DNA of 64,000 nucleotides. It comes from Lapillicoccus jejuensis (lineage in GTDB: Bacteria > Actinomycetota > Actinomycetes > Actinomycetales > Dermatophilaceae). Location: NCBI RefSeq assembly GCF_006715055.1, contig NZ_VFMN01000001.1, positions 3,968,001-4,032,000 on the forward strand. Reading direction: 5' to 3'. Every line of letters starts with the position of its first letter. Position 1 is the stretch's first letter. Below are positions 54,801 to 62,154 of the stretch, in pieces. The translations under genes and the position numbers were made by a program. Below the pieces are notes generated by a model. It did not search any database. It worked only from the letters and a program-made list of their open reading frames with translations, and was not told the origin of the DNA.

Positions 54801-56943
54801 CGTCCACCTCGTCGACGAGCCGGATCTGCTCGACGGCGTGGGCCATCGCCGACTGCATCCGGATGCCGAGGACGTCGAGCTTGAGCAGCCCGAGCGCCTC
54901 GACGTCGTCCTTGTCGAACTGGCTCATGGGGAAACCGATGAAGCTGGCCTCGACCGGGGTGCGGTCGAGCAGACCGGAGTCGGACAGGATCACCCCGCAC
55001 GGGTGCAGGGCGATGTGCCGGGGCAGGCCGTCGAGCCGCTCGACGAGGTCGAGCATGAGCTGCAGCCGGGGCGCGTCGAAGCCGCTGGCCCGCAGCTCGG
55101 GCAGGTCGGCGATGGCGTGCCGGACGTTGCGGGCGGAGATGTGCGGGAAGGCCTTGGCCATCGCGTCGACCTCGGCGGGGGCCATCCCGAGCGCGGCGCC
55201 GACGTCGCGGATGGCGTGCCGCACCCGGTAGCTGTCCATCATCGAGACGCAGGTGACCCGGTCGCCGCCGAAGCGCTCGAGGACCCGCTCGTAGATCTCG
55301 GTGCGGCGGGCGGACTCGACGTCGACGTCGATGTCGGGCAGCTGCGCCCGCAGCGGGGAGCAGAACCGCTCCATGAGCAGGCCGTAGCGCATCGGGTCGA
55401 CCCCGGAGATCCCGAGCAGGTAGTTGACGAGCGACCCGGCCCCCGACCCGCGCGCGGCGACCCGGACCCCCATCTCCTTGACGAGGTCGACGACGGTGGC
55501 GACGGTGAGGAAGTAGGTGGGGTAGCCCAGACCGCCGATGACACCCAGCTCGTCGTCGAGCCGGGTCTCGACGGCAGCGAGCTCGGACGCCGTCGCCCCG
55601 GGGTAGCGGCCCCCGACGGCGGCCCGGCAGCGCTCGGCGAGGACGGCCTGCGGGTCCTGGTCGGGGCGCAGCCCGAGGACCTGCGGCTCGGGCAGGTGCA
55701 CCCCGCCGATCCCGAGGTCGAGCGCGGGGTCGAGGACGCACTCCATCGCCAGGTCGACCGTCGAGGCGAGCAGCCGCCGGGCGCCCTCGCGGACCCGGGT
55801 CGTGCCACCGGCGAGACCCGGGCCGGAGGCCTGGACGACGTCGCAGGCGACGGCGAGCATCGCCGGGGTCGGGCTGAGGTGCCCGGCCGTCGTCACCCGG
55901 TCGAGGTGGCGCACGTCGAGGGCGACGAGACGGCGGGCGGCGTCGAGGACGTCGACGGTCGCCGCCTCGTCCGGGTCGGCGTGCCGGACGGCGGCGGACA
56001 GGACGACCCGCACGCCCTGCTCGTGGGCGAGGGCGAGCATCCGCGCCGCGTGCCCGAGGTTGCCGGGGGTGCCCTCCGGCCCGCCGTGGCAGACCACCTC
56101 GAGGGCGAGGGCGTCGGGGGGCAGCAGCGCCCGCCAGCGCGCGAGCGCCTCGCGGGCCAGGTCGCGGCGACGGGCCAGGGCGGCCCGGCCGACGTCGGAG
56201 TCGGGACCGAGCAGGACGACGAGCGGGCTCGGTCCGAGGTCGGTCGGGCCCGTCCCGGACCGGCGGCCGGTCGCGCCGCCGTCCACGTCCCCCGGTGCCC
56301 AGCCGGGTGGCGCGGCGTGGTCGAGCAGCAGCTCGGGGGTGGTCACCGGCTCGCCCCGCTCACCGGCGAGGTGGGTGCGGGTGACGAGCCGGCACAGCCG
56401 GGCCCAGCCGACCCCCGCCTCGAGCCCCAGCCGCCGCCCCCGGGCGAGGACGGTGACCCGGGGCCAGCGGGCGTCGACGGCCGCGCCGCCGCGGACGGGG
56501 GTGCGAGGGGTCGCGCTGCGCCGGGACGTCGTCCGCGACGCCGGCGGCGGGACCCGGCCCGACCGCTCGCCCCAGCCGGGCACCTCGCCCGCCCCGCCGG
56601 CGACGCGCGTCCCCGGTCCGCCCTCGAGCCCGGTCCACAGCCCCCGCTCGCTCCAGTCGGCCGGCCCTCCGGCGCGCCCCCAGCGGCCGCTCCCGCCCTC
56701 GGGTCGGCGGGGTCGGCCCGAGGGGACCCGCACCGCGAGGTCGACCCCGAGGATCGGTGCGACCCCGGACTCGGTGCAGGCCTGGACGAAGCGCACGGCG
56801 CCGTACAGGCCGTCGCGGTCGGTGAGCGCGAGCGCGGGCTGGCCCCACGCGGCCGCGCGCTCGACGAGCGCGGCCGGGGTCGAGGCGCCGTACTGCATCG
56901 AGTAGCCGGAGGCCACGTGCAGGTGGACGAAGGTGTCGAGCAC
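51838..56943 (-). CDS. dnaE2: Error-prone DNA polymerase III alpha subunit, enlarged
   Basis: This 1701-residue C-family polymerase has a PHP domain start (FVHLHVASGYSMQYGAS), the catalytic PDIDVDVE (about residue 536) and LLKLDVLGI (about 688), the finger region with QTEGVVVFHEQVL-type sequence (about 805), an OB domain (VWIAGVKVATQTPP, about 1368) and the DnaE2-type end PRKLWHSSPGSSG. Typical DnaE2 proteins are about 1050-1250 residues; here extra disordered segments lie at about 75-145, 1060-1250 (with eleven DPAT-type repeats) and 1445-1690. Catalytic residues are intact. GTG at 56943 follows GGGGGAG. It is 11 bases after the HEPN gene and downstream of a LexA box; no ImuB gene is present. 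Confidence 0.93.
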   Translation of the reverse strand: MLDTFVHLHVASGYSMQYGASTPAALVERAAAWGQPALALTDRDGLYGAVRFVQACTESGVAPILGVDLAVRVPSGRPRRPEGGSGRWGRAGGPADWSERGLWTGLEGGPGTRVAGGAGEVPGWGERSGRVPPPASRTTSRRSATPRTPVRGGAAVDARWPRVTVLARGRRLGLEAGVGWARLCRLVTRTHLAGERGEPVTTPELLLDHAAPPGWAPGDVDGGATGRRSGTGPTDLGPSPLVVLLGPDSDVGRAALARRRDLAREALARWRALLPPDALALEVVCHGGPEGTPGNLGHAARMLALAHEQGVRVVLSAAVRHADPDEAATVDVLDAARRLVALDVRHLDRVTTAGHLSPTPAMLAVACDVVQASGPGLAGGTTRVREGARRLLASTVDLAMECVLDPALDLGIGGVHLPEPQVLGLRPDQDPQAVLAERCRAAVGGRYPGATASELAAVETRLDDELGVIGGLGYPTYFLTVATVVDLVKEMGVRVAARGSGAGSLVNYLLGISGVDPMRYGLLMERFCSPLRAQLPDIDVDVESARRTEIYERVLERFGGDRVTCVSMMDSYRVRHAIRDVGAALGMAPAEVDAMAKAFPHISARNVRHAIADLPELRASGFDAPRLQLMLDLVERLDGLPRHIALHPCGVILSDSGLLDRTPVEASFIGFPMSQFDKDDVEALGLLKLDVLGIRMQSAMAHAVEQIRLVDEVDVDLDDRAQVPLDDEATFRMIRTTHTLGCFQIESPGQRELIGKFGPESFEDIVTDISLFRPGPVKSDMIVPFLNARQGWAQPEFLHPTLIPALQETEGVVVFHEQVLLIVAETTGVTLAEADEVRRAMGSPQGQAQVLAWWRPAALARGYPTEVADRIWEVLKAFASFGFCKAHAAAFALPTYQSAWLKTHHPAAFLSGVLTHDPGMYPKRLILDDARSLGITVLGLDVNASCGQYVVERLADDLDDAGDLAGRGGRGAAGERRGPRAPENPDLPDGSAYGIRLSLADVKGISAAEVERIVAGRPYATLADFWRRARVSRPVAERLVLAGAFDAVYGIGAATRRAHRPRVSPFPAATSADGSAGSLDPAPDPATDPATDPATDPATDPATDPATDPATDPATDPATDPATDPAPRAADDLVAAVPSATGPGRRGRVTRRDLLLHVAELDRWSRAAGSGRGGSRSRVAAATSSARTVVTSRVPDGDPSAGPRPADWAATRPGTGAGARPGAGPGERVAPSGEAPDPGTPGSRTAVADALRIAREGGPSGSGTGRGSARWGGDVDVARLAASQSRSARPAVPADRQAAQLTLDLGDTPRLERGTGLPEMTGPERVRAELDILGLDASAHVVDFYAPMLDALGVTRSRDLLRARSRSEVWIAGVKVATQTPPVRSGRRVVFLTLDDATGPSDATFFEDVQGPYAGTVFHSWMLLVRGVVRRTGPRGVSVRATGAWELSALWEAWTRGGLDGVHRAVRAADDEARARSAAGVASAAGIGSVAPEQTTPAARTRAGGGRERGGDRTDETRGAPGGDRVTGQVDDRRAGAAWVPEQPYGDVGPGGVGRTGRAGGMGGGRLDHLPPAASAASAGPRDAAPSGAASGGVGHQVDGVHTRRVLLHASGFKQSPYADVRPAGGDTRGSRAMAGAHVVPDAVAPSWPDRPGRPEGESHENHESHESREGYEGRESHDDVDVLAVPPRKLWHSSPGSSGH
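53569..53700. repeat. Eleven 12-bp tandem repeats inside dnaE2
   Basis: GGGGTCGGTCGC (or CGGGTCGGTCGC) recurs eleven times with a constant 12-base period, the last unit slightly changed. On the coding strand it specifies an ATDP/DPAT array. Copy-number changes would not break the frame. Confidence 0.92.
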
Positions 56944-56954
56944 GGCTCCCCCGG

Positions 56955-57548
56955 TCAGGTCGGGAGACCCGGCCGGCGGCCGGAGGGGGTGGCGGAGGTG
57001 GTGGGTGCGGTGTGCCCGCCGTGGGCCGCGCGGCCGCCCGTGCGGGCCGGGAGCGGGGCGAGCGCGAGGGGGGCGAGGTAGTCCGGCAGCGGCTGGGCCC
57101 GGGGCAGGCCGAGGACGTCCTGGACGATCTCGAGGAAGGTCTCGGCCTGGCGCAGCAGGTCGTCGGACTCGCGGGCGCTCGGGGCGCCGCCGCGCTCGAC
57201 GACGACCCGTCGGCGCGCCGACCCGGCGAAGAAGGCCGCCCACTCGGCCAGGTCGGGGGCCACGGCCGGCAGCACCTCCCAGACGCTGCGCGGGCGCGAG
57301 CGCCCGGTCGGCGCGCTGCGCGCGGCGAGCAGGGCCGCCGCGGCCCGCAGCGCCCCGAGGTGCGCCTCGATGTAGCGCTCGGCCGAGTCGCCGGTGCGGC
57401 AGGCCAGCAGCAGGCTGGCCCGGGACCGGTCGAGCAGGTCGAGGACCGGGGTGGCCACCGGCGGACGCCGCCCGTCGCCGAGGGTCGCGGTGCCCACCCG
57501 GGCCGGCCGCGGCGCGGCCGCCCGGGGACTGGTGTGGTGGGTGCTCAT
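56955..57548 (-). CDS. SAV_6107-family HEPN protein
   Basis: The 197-residue helical protein matches the SAV_6107 HEPN family: LDLLDRSRASLLLACRTGDSAERYIEAHLGALRAAAALL (landmark) and VWEVLPAVAPDLAEWAAFFA. The segment RYIEAH fits the RX4-6H motif that forms the active site in HEPN ribonucleases. ATG at 57548 has GAGGAGAG upstream. It lies 11 bases before dnaE2 and 47 bases after the DUF6504 gene, all behind an SOS box, so its expression should follow DNA damage. Whether it is an active RNase or a structural partner of DnaE2 is unknown. Confidence 0.85.
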   Translation of the reverse strand: MSTHHTSPRAAAPRPARVGTATLGDGRRPPVATPVLDLLDRSRASLLLACRTGDSAERYIEAHLGALRAAAALLAARSAPTGRSRPRSVWEVLPAVAPDLAEWAAFFAGSARRRVVVERGGAPSARESDDLLRQAETFLEIVQDVLGLPRAQPLPDYLAPLALAPLPARTGGRAAHGGHTAPTTSATPSGRRPGLPT

Positions 57549-57595
57549 CGCTCTCCTCGGTCGGGGTGGGGTGGGTGGGTCGGCCGGGGTGGTGG

Positions 57596-58042
57596 TCAGT
57601 CGGAGACGCCGACGAGCACCCACTCCGGCTCACCGGGCTGCGGCGCGTCGTCGTGGACGAGGTCGAAGACCCCCACCCCGGCGAGCCGGCCGGGCCCGGC
57701 CTCGACGCGCCACACGTGCTGCTCCCGCGACGCGACGGCGATGCCGGTGGCCTGCCCGGGGCGCGGGTCGAGCGCGTCGCGCCACCAGGCACGGCGCTGT
57801 CGCCATCGGCCGAGGACGCGACGGACGACGTACAGCCGGTCGTGCCAGATGAAGGCCTGCGGGGCGAGGACCGGCTCGGCCTCGGACCCGGCCGGGGTGC
57901 CGGGCGGGGCGTCCACGCCGATGACGACCGGCTCGACGGGCTCGACGGGCCCGACGCCCTGCTCGTCCTGCTCGCCGGGCTCGGTGGCCGGCGCGGTGAC
58001 GCGCACCGACCGGACGTCGACGGGATCGTGGTACCGGCGCAT
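57596..58042 (-). CDS. DUF6504 family protein
   Basis: The 148-residue protein starts MRRYHDPVDVRS, has an acidic/proline-rich middle (about 20-55) and a conserved basic/aromatic C-terminal half (FIWHDRLYVVRRVLGRWRQRRAWWRD, about 65-90) ending in FDLVHD. It fits DUF6504, a family usually encoded with DnaE2 and Y-family polymerases. Possible small beta-barrel; no catalytic motif is visible. ATG at 58042 has AGGGG ten bases upstream. As the first gene after the LexA box it leads the damage-inducible series. Confidence 0.82.
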   Translation of the reverse strand: MRRYHDPVDVRSVRVTAPATEPGEQDEQGVGPVEPVEPVVIGVDAPPGTPAGSEAEPVLAPQAFIWHDRLYVVRRVLGRWRQRRAWWRDALDPRPGQATGIAVASREQHVWRVEAGPGRLAGVGVFDLVHDDAPQPGEPEWVLVGVSD

Positions 58043-58153
58043 GACGGCATCGCCCCTTCCGCGGGCAGCTCTCGGGCATGGTGGGATGAGGGCGGGGACC
58101 CGGTCCTGCGACCGGGGGGACCCGCCGTGCGAACGCTCCTCGACCCACCGGGG

Positions 58154-58169
58154 TCGAACACCTGTTCGA
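58154..58169. promoter_or_regulatory. LexA binding site (SOS box)
   Basis: TCGAACACCTGTTCGA has perfect actinobacterial SOS-box arms (TCGAAC-N4-GTTCGA). It sits immediately downstream of the promoter at 58177-58207, about 112 bases before the DUF6504 start, where bound LexA would block transcription of the DUF6504-HEPN-dnaE2 series. Confidence 0.9.
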
Positions 58170-58176
58170 TGTCTCC

Positions 58177-58207
58177 ACGGTACAGCCGCCCTCGGACAGC
58201 GTGTCAA
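58177..58207 (-). promoter_or_regulatory. Promoter of the SOS-controlled polymerase operon
   Basis: On the minus strand TTGACA (58202-58207) is a perfect -35, followed after 19 bases by TACCGT (58177-58182) as -10. Predicted transcription start is next to the LexA box. Confidence 0.65.
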
Positions 58208-58251
58208 GCGACGACGGGGACCGTTCTCCTTCCTGCGACCCGCGCGCCCAC

Positions 58252-58257
58252 TACCGT
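58252..58257 (+). promoter_or_regulatory. -10 element of the YbaK-like gene
   Basis: TACCGT, six bases before the ATG at 58264; leaderless geometry, divergent from the SOS promoter. Confidence 0.5.
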
Positions 58258-58263
58258 CGGGCC

Positions 58264-58797
58264 ATGACGCCGCCGGAGCCCCTCGCGACGGCGGACGACG
58301 ACGCCGCGGTGCGCGCCAGCGCCTCGGTCCAGCGGGTCGTCACCGCCCTGCACGAGCTGCTCGTCGACCGCGACGTCACGGTGCTCACGGGTTCGGCCCG
58401 GACGGCCGCCGAGGCGGCCGAGCAGCTCGGCGTCGAGGTCGGCCAGATCGCCAGCTCGCTCGTGTTCGCCCTGCGCGAGGAGCCCGGCTCGGAGCCGGTC
58501 CCCGTGCTCGTCCTCACCTCCGGCGCGCACCGGGTCGACACCGTCAAGGTCGCCGACGTCCTCGAGGTCGCCGCGCTCGACCGCGCCGACCCGGCGACCG
58601 TGCGCGAGGCGACCGGCTTCGCCATCGGCGGCGTCGCCCCCGTCGGCCACCTGCACCCGATGCGGACCTTCGTCGACATCGCCCTGTCCCGCTGGCCCAC
58701 CGTCTGGGCGGCGGCCGGGCACCCGCGGGCGGTCTTCGCGACGTCGTACGACGAGCTGCTGCGCCTGACCGGCGGCCAGTCCGTCGAGGTCGTCTGA
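58264..58797 (+). CDS. YbaK/ProX-type aminoacyl-tRNA deacylase
   Basis: The 177-residue protein has the YbaK fold signatures: RTAAEAAEQLGVEVGQIASSLVF (about 48-70), VLVLTSGAHRVDTVKVADVL (about 80-99), TGFAIGGVAPVGH (about 119-131) with the catalytic Lys of VDTVK. Such enzymes hydrolyse misacylated tRNA (Cys/Ala-tRNA-Pro), keeping translation accurate. It is a stand-alone domain of usual length. The ATG is supported by TACCGT six bases upstream. It is divergent from the DUF6504-dnaE2 series but has its own promoter and no LexA box on its side. Confidence 0.9.
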   Translation: MTPPEPLATADDDAAVRASASVQRVVTALHELLVDRDVTVLTGSARTAAEAAEQLGVEVGQIASSLVFALREEPGSEPVPVLVLTSGAHRVDTVKVADVLEVAALDRADPATVREATGFAIGGVAPVGHLHPMRTFVDIALSRWPTVWAAAGHPRAVFATSYDELLRLTGGQSVEVV

Positions 58798-58827
58798 TCA
58801 TTCAGGACGCCTCTTCGTCCCGACGGG

Positions 58828-59139
58828 CTAGATCGGGGAGTCGGACTCCGCGGGGCTGAGGCGCAGCCACCCACCGGGGTCGGTGAACGCGCCCAGGACG
58901 CCTCCCACGATCCGGCACTCGAGGTCGACGTCGTGCTCTCCGGCAGTGATGTCGAACGCCGGGCTGGACATGAAGCTCATGCGCACCTGGACGGCGTGCG
59001 CCCCGGGGGACACCTCGATGTCGACGGTCCGACCGTTACGCAGCTTCGCTCTTCGCTCACCGTCGACGAGGACCGTGAACGTCCGTACGGCGGAGTTGTA
59101 GGCGTTCTGCCGGTGGACCCGGACTCGTCGGACGCTCAC
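58828..59139 (-). CDS. Unidentified 103-residue beta-rich protein
   Basis: The 103-residue protein (SVRRVRVHRQNAYNSAVRTF, then a beta-rich core with VEVSPGAHAVQVRMSF and a C-terminal LRLSPAESDSPI) has a PEGA-like pattern of alternating hydrophobic strands around a Gly/His turn, without a signal or membrane segment. No family is recognised with confidence. GTG at 59139 has a near-perfect AAAGGAGG about six bases upstream, one of the strongest ribosome sites in the window. Its base composition is visibly less GC-rich than its neighbours, which may mean more recent arrival. Confidence 0.7.
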   Translation of the reverse strand: MSVRRVRVHRQNAYNSAVRTFTVLVDGERRAKLRNGRTVDIEVSPGAHAVQVRMSFMSSPAFDITAGEHDVDLECRIVGGVLGAFTDPGGWLRLSPAESDSPI

Positions 59140-59207
59140 CCGGGCCTCCTTTCGTCGGTCGGCACCCGGTCGCCATCCGCCCCGGGCCGCTGCTCAGTGA
59201 ACCACCG

Positions 59208-60149
59208 TCAGTGCGCGGCGGTGACCCCGAGGTTCTCCCACACCTGCAGGGTCGCGGGCGAGCGGTTCATCGTGATGAGGTGCAGCCCCGGTGCGCCCTC
59301 GGCGAGCAGTCGCTGCGCGAGCTCGGTCGTGATCTCGACGCCGACCTCGCGGACGGCCTCGGGGTCGTCGCCCGCCGCCTCGAGCCGGTCGGTCACCGAC
59401 CGCGGGACGGGCTGACCGGACAGCTCGGTCATCCGGGCGAGCTGGCGCACCGAGGTGACCGGCATGAGCCCGGGGACGATCGGCAGGTCGCGGCCTCGGG
59501 CGGCGACCCGGTCGCGCAGGGCCAGGTAGGCCTCGACGGTGAAGAAGAACTGCGTGATGGCGAACTCCGCGCCCGCGTCGGCCTTGCGCACGAGCACGTC
59601 GGCGTCGTGGTCGAGGTCCGGGCTCTCCGGGTGCCGGTCGGGGAACGCGGCGACACCGACGGTGAACGGCCCGAGCGAGCGGGTCAGGGCGACGAGCTCC
59701 TCGGCGTGGTCGAGCCCCTCTGGGTGGCGCACCCACTCCTCCCCCGGGCCGCCCGGCGGGTCGCCGCGCAGCGCGAGGAGGTTGGTGATGCCGGCGGCCG
59801 AGAACGCGCCGACGACCGAGCGCAGCTCGGTCATCGAGTGCCCGACGCAGGTGAGGTGCGCGAGCGGCAGCAGGGTCGTCTCGCGGGCGATCCGCTCGGT
59901 TACCCGGACGGTGCGATCGCGGGTCGAGCCCCCCGCGCCGTAGGTCACCGACACGAACGACGGGTGCCGCTTCTCCAGCCGGCGCACCGTGTCCCACAGC
60001 GTGGCCTCGGCCTCGTCGGTCCTCGGCGGGAAGAACTCGACGCTGATGCTCGGCTCGGGCGCCGCGAGCGCCTGCGGGATCGACCGGGTCGTCGGGGCCG
60101 ACGTCGGGGCGGTCGTCGGGGCGGTCGTCGTGGCGGTGGGGACCGACAT
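59208..60149 (-). CDS. metF: Methylenetetrahydrofolate reductase
   Basis: The 313-residue flavoenzyme reduces 5,10-methylene-THF to 5-methyl-THF for methionine synthesis. VEFFPPRTDEAE (about residue 37, catalytic Glu), VTYGAGGSTRDRT (about 67), NLLALRGDPPGG (about 120) and FAITQFFF (about 185) are the family motifs. A Thr/Ala-rich N-terminal stretch of about 25 residues is unusual. The ATG is supported by TAGGCT seven bases upstream on the minus strand. It is divergent from the polyprenyl synthase; M. tuberculosis has the same arrangement (Rv2172c-Rv2173). Confidence 0.93.
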   Translation of the reverse strand: MSVPTATTTAPTTAPTSAPTTRSIPQALAAPEPSISVEFFPPRTDEAEATLWDTVRRLEKRHPSFVSVTYGAGGSTRDRTVRVTERIARETTLLPLAHLTCVGHSMTELRSVVGAFSAAGITNLLALRGDPPGGPGEEWVRHPEGLDHAEELVALTRSLGPFTVGVAAFPDRHPESPDLDHDADVLVRKADAGAEFAITQFFFTVEAYLALRDRVAARGRDLPIVPGLMPVTSVRQLARMTELSGQPVPRSVTDRLEAAGDDPEAVREVGVEITTELAQRLLAEGAPGLHLITMNRSPATLQVWENLGVTAAH

Positions 60150-60156
60150 GACGACC

Positions 60157-60162
60157 AGCCTA
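60157..60162 (-). promoter_or_regulatory. -10 element of metF
   Basis: TAGGCT on the minus strand, seven bases before the ATG at 60149; leaderless geometry. Confidence 0.5.
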
Positions 60163-60278
60163 GGTGCGCGCCGGGACGCCGTACGGTGCACCGCCGGTCC
60201 GGCTGTCAGCGGTGAGCCGTACGCTGGGGGCTCGCCGCCGACCGGGTCCTGACCCCCGGCCCGACGACCGGAGGACCT

Positions 60279-61385
60279 GTGCCCGTGCTGCCCGACCCGC
60301 TGGACCGGTCCGACCTGCGCGCGCGCGTCCAGGCCGTCGTCGACGCCGAGATCGCCCACCAGCGCTCGGTGCTCGCCCCGGTGGGGGCCGACCTCGACCC
60401 GCTCGTCGACGCCGTGGCCCACCTGCTCGTCGGCGGCAAGCGGCTGCGCGCGGGCTTCCTCTACTGGGGCTACCGCCTCGCCGGGCGGCCCGACTCCGAC
60501 GCGCTGGTCCGGATGGCGACGGCCATGGAGCTGTTCCAGGCCGCGGCCCTGCTGCACGACGACGTCATGGACCGCAGCGACACCCGCCGCGGCCGTCCGA
60601 CCGCCCACCGGGCGCTCGCCGCGCGGCACCGCGAGGCCGGGTGGTCCGGCCCGAGCGACCGCTTCGGCGAGGGCGGCGCCATCCTCGCCGGCGACCTGTG
60701 CCTGCAGTGGACCGACGAGCTCGTCGCCACCTGCGGCCTGCCCCCGCAGGACGTGGCCCGGGCCCGGACCACCTTCGACACGATGCGCACCCAGCTGATG
60801 GGCGGGCAGTACCTCGACCTGCTCGAGTCGGCCCGCGGCTGGGACGGCCTCGACCTCGACGCCCGGATCGCCTCGGTGCGCCGGGTCGTGCGCTTCAAGA
60901 GCGCGAAGTACACGATCGAGCACCCGCTGCTCATCGGCGCCACCGCCGGCGGGCTCCCGGCCCCGGTCCTCGACGCGCTCTCCCGCTACGGCCTGGCCCT
61001 CGGCGAGGCGTTCCAGCTGCGCGACGACGTGCTCGGGGTCTTCGGCGACCCCGCCCGCACCGGCAAGCCCGCCGGCGACGACCTGCGCGAGGGCAAGCGC
61101 ACGCTGCTCGTGGCCCACGCCCTCGACCGCGCCGACACCGACCAGGCCGCCCTCGTCGACAAGCTGCTCGGCCGCCCCGACCTCGACGACGCGGGCGTCG
61201 CCGAGCTGCGCGACGTGCTGCGCGCGACCGGCGCCGTCGACGCCGTCGAGGCGGACATCACCGACCTCGCCGCGCAGGCGGCCGCGGTTGTCGACGAGCT
61301 GCGCCAGGGCCCGGCGGCCCTGGACGACGAGGCGCTGCAGGTGCTGCGCGACCTCGTCGCGGTCTGCACCGCCCGCGACACCTGA
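60279..61385 (+). CDS. Polyprenyl (geranylgeranyl-type) diphosphate synthase
   Basis: The 368-residue trans-prenyltransferase has LVGGKRLRAGF (about 50), the first Asp-rich motif LLHDDVMDRSDTRRG (about 95) and the second, QLRDDVLGVFGD (about 248). It elongates isoprenyl diphosphates made from the MEP pathway (dxs at 9443). The orthologous position in M. tuberculosis is idsA2 (Rv2173). Chain length is not readable, but the lycopene cyclase genes just downstream suggest geranylgeranyl diphosphate for carotenoids. GTG at 60279 has GGAGG four bases upstream; a GTG at 60285 has a better spacing of ten, so the start may be two codons later. Confidence 0.9.
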   Translation: MPVLPDPLDRSDLRARVQAVVDAEIAHQRSVLAPVGADLDPLVDAVAHLLVGGKRLRAGFLYWGYRLAGRPDSDALVRMATAMELFQAAALLHDDVMDRSDTRRGRPTAHRALAARHREAGWSGPSDRFGEGGAILAGDLCLQWTDELVATCGLPPQDVARARTTFDTMRTQLMGGQYLDLLESARGWDGLDLDARIASVRRVVRFKSAKYTIEHPLLIGATAGGLPAPVLDALSRYGLALGEAFQLRDDVLGVFGDPARTGKPAGDDLREGKRTLLVAHALDRADTDQAALVDKLLGRPDLDDAGVAELRDVLRATGAVDAVEADITDLAAQAAAVVDELRQGPAALDDEALQVLRDLVAVCTARDT

Positions 61386-61428
61386 GCGACACCTGAGCGA
61401 CGACTCAGTTGATGCGGACCGACGCGCG

Positions 61429-61770
61429 TCAGCCGTCGCGGTCGCCGTCCCGCTCGCGCCGGCCCCACCAGGTCCACAGCACGCAGGTCAGCAGCACGAG
61501 CGCGAAGCCGAAGCCGAGGTCCTCGACGGGGGCGTAGGCGATCCGGCCGTGCCCGAGCAGGACGACCTGCCCGTCGCCGATCGTCGCGGCCGGGTCGTAG
61601 GTGACGATCCGCCGGCCGGTCAGCCAGCCGTTGGTCAGCAGCTGGAAGACGACGACGATGACGTAGGACAGCCACCACCGGCGCGTCGTCACCAGGCGCG
61701 TGCGCAGGACGGCGAGGTCGACGACGAGCGCGACGACGACCCCGAGCAGCGACGCGGTCGTGTAGGTCAC
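61429..61770 (-). CDS. Lycopene cyclase subunit (CrtYd-like)
   Basis: The 113-residue membrane protein has three hydrophobic helices and the APVEDLGFGF motif (about 77-86), the second half of the PxE(E/D) signature of heterodimeric actinobacterial lycopene cyclases. It closes the ends of lycopene (or a C50 derivative) to form rings. GTG at 61770 overlaps the partner gene's stop by four bases (GTGA), so the two subunits are made together. The phytoene synthase and desaturase genes usually found beside them are absent from the window. Confidence 0.85.
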   Translation of the reverse strand: MTYTTASLLGVVVALVVDLAVLRTRLVTTRRWWLSYVIVVVFQLLTNGWLTGRRIVTYDPAATIGDGQVVLLGHGRIAYAPVEDLGFGFALVLLTCVLWTWWGRRERDGDRDG

Positions 61771-62147
61771 GACCGGCCCCCGCGGGTCGGGCGGCGCAGC
61801 AGCCGGTCGACCGCCGGCGCCCAGCGGCGCGGGACGAGACCGTCGCGCAGGACGGTGCCGACGGCCTCGTACGTGATGAGACCGGCGAGCGGGACGACGA
61901 GGAAGAAGCCGAGCTCCTCCAGCGGCAGCCCCGCGACCCGCGGCGCGAGGACCTGCGCGGCGTCGAAGGCCCAGTGCCCGGCGTGGGTCGCCACGACGTC
62001 CCAGGCGACGAAGACGACCGCCACCGGCAGGATCGACAGCGCGAGGCGCCGCGGACGGGTGAAGAGCCTCAGCCGGTACGCCCGGACGAGGGGCAGGACG
62101 CAGACGAGGACCGCGACGAGCATCGCCGCGTAGGCGAGATGGCGCAC
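61767..62147 (-). CDS. Lycopene cyclase subunit (CrtYc-like)
   Basis: The 126-residue membrane protein has three hydrophobic helices and LPLEELGFFLVVPL (about 67-80), matching the PxEE motif of the CrtYc half. It pairs with the downstream subunit as a heterodimer. The GTG start at 62147 (VRHLAYAAML) lies seven bases after the stop of the Rv2175c-like gene, so the three genes form one transcript. The ribosome site is weak. Confidence 0.85.
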   Translation of the reverse strand: MRHLAYAAMLVAVLVCVLPLVRAYRLRLFTRPRRLALSILPVAVVFVAWDVVATHAGHWAFDAAQVLAPRVAGLPLEELGFFLVVPLAGLITYEAVGTVLRDGLVPRRWAPAVDRLLRRPTRGGRS

Positions 62148-62154
62148 GGGCCGG

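Noticed and set aside
56944-58161. Extension of the dnaE2 frame upstream to 58161
   Set aside because: It runs through the HEPN and DUF6504 genes in another frame; the family N-terminus and GGGGGAG site fix the start at 56943.
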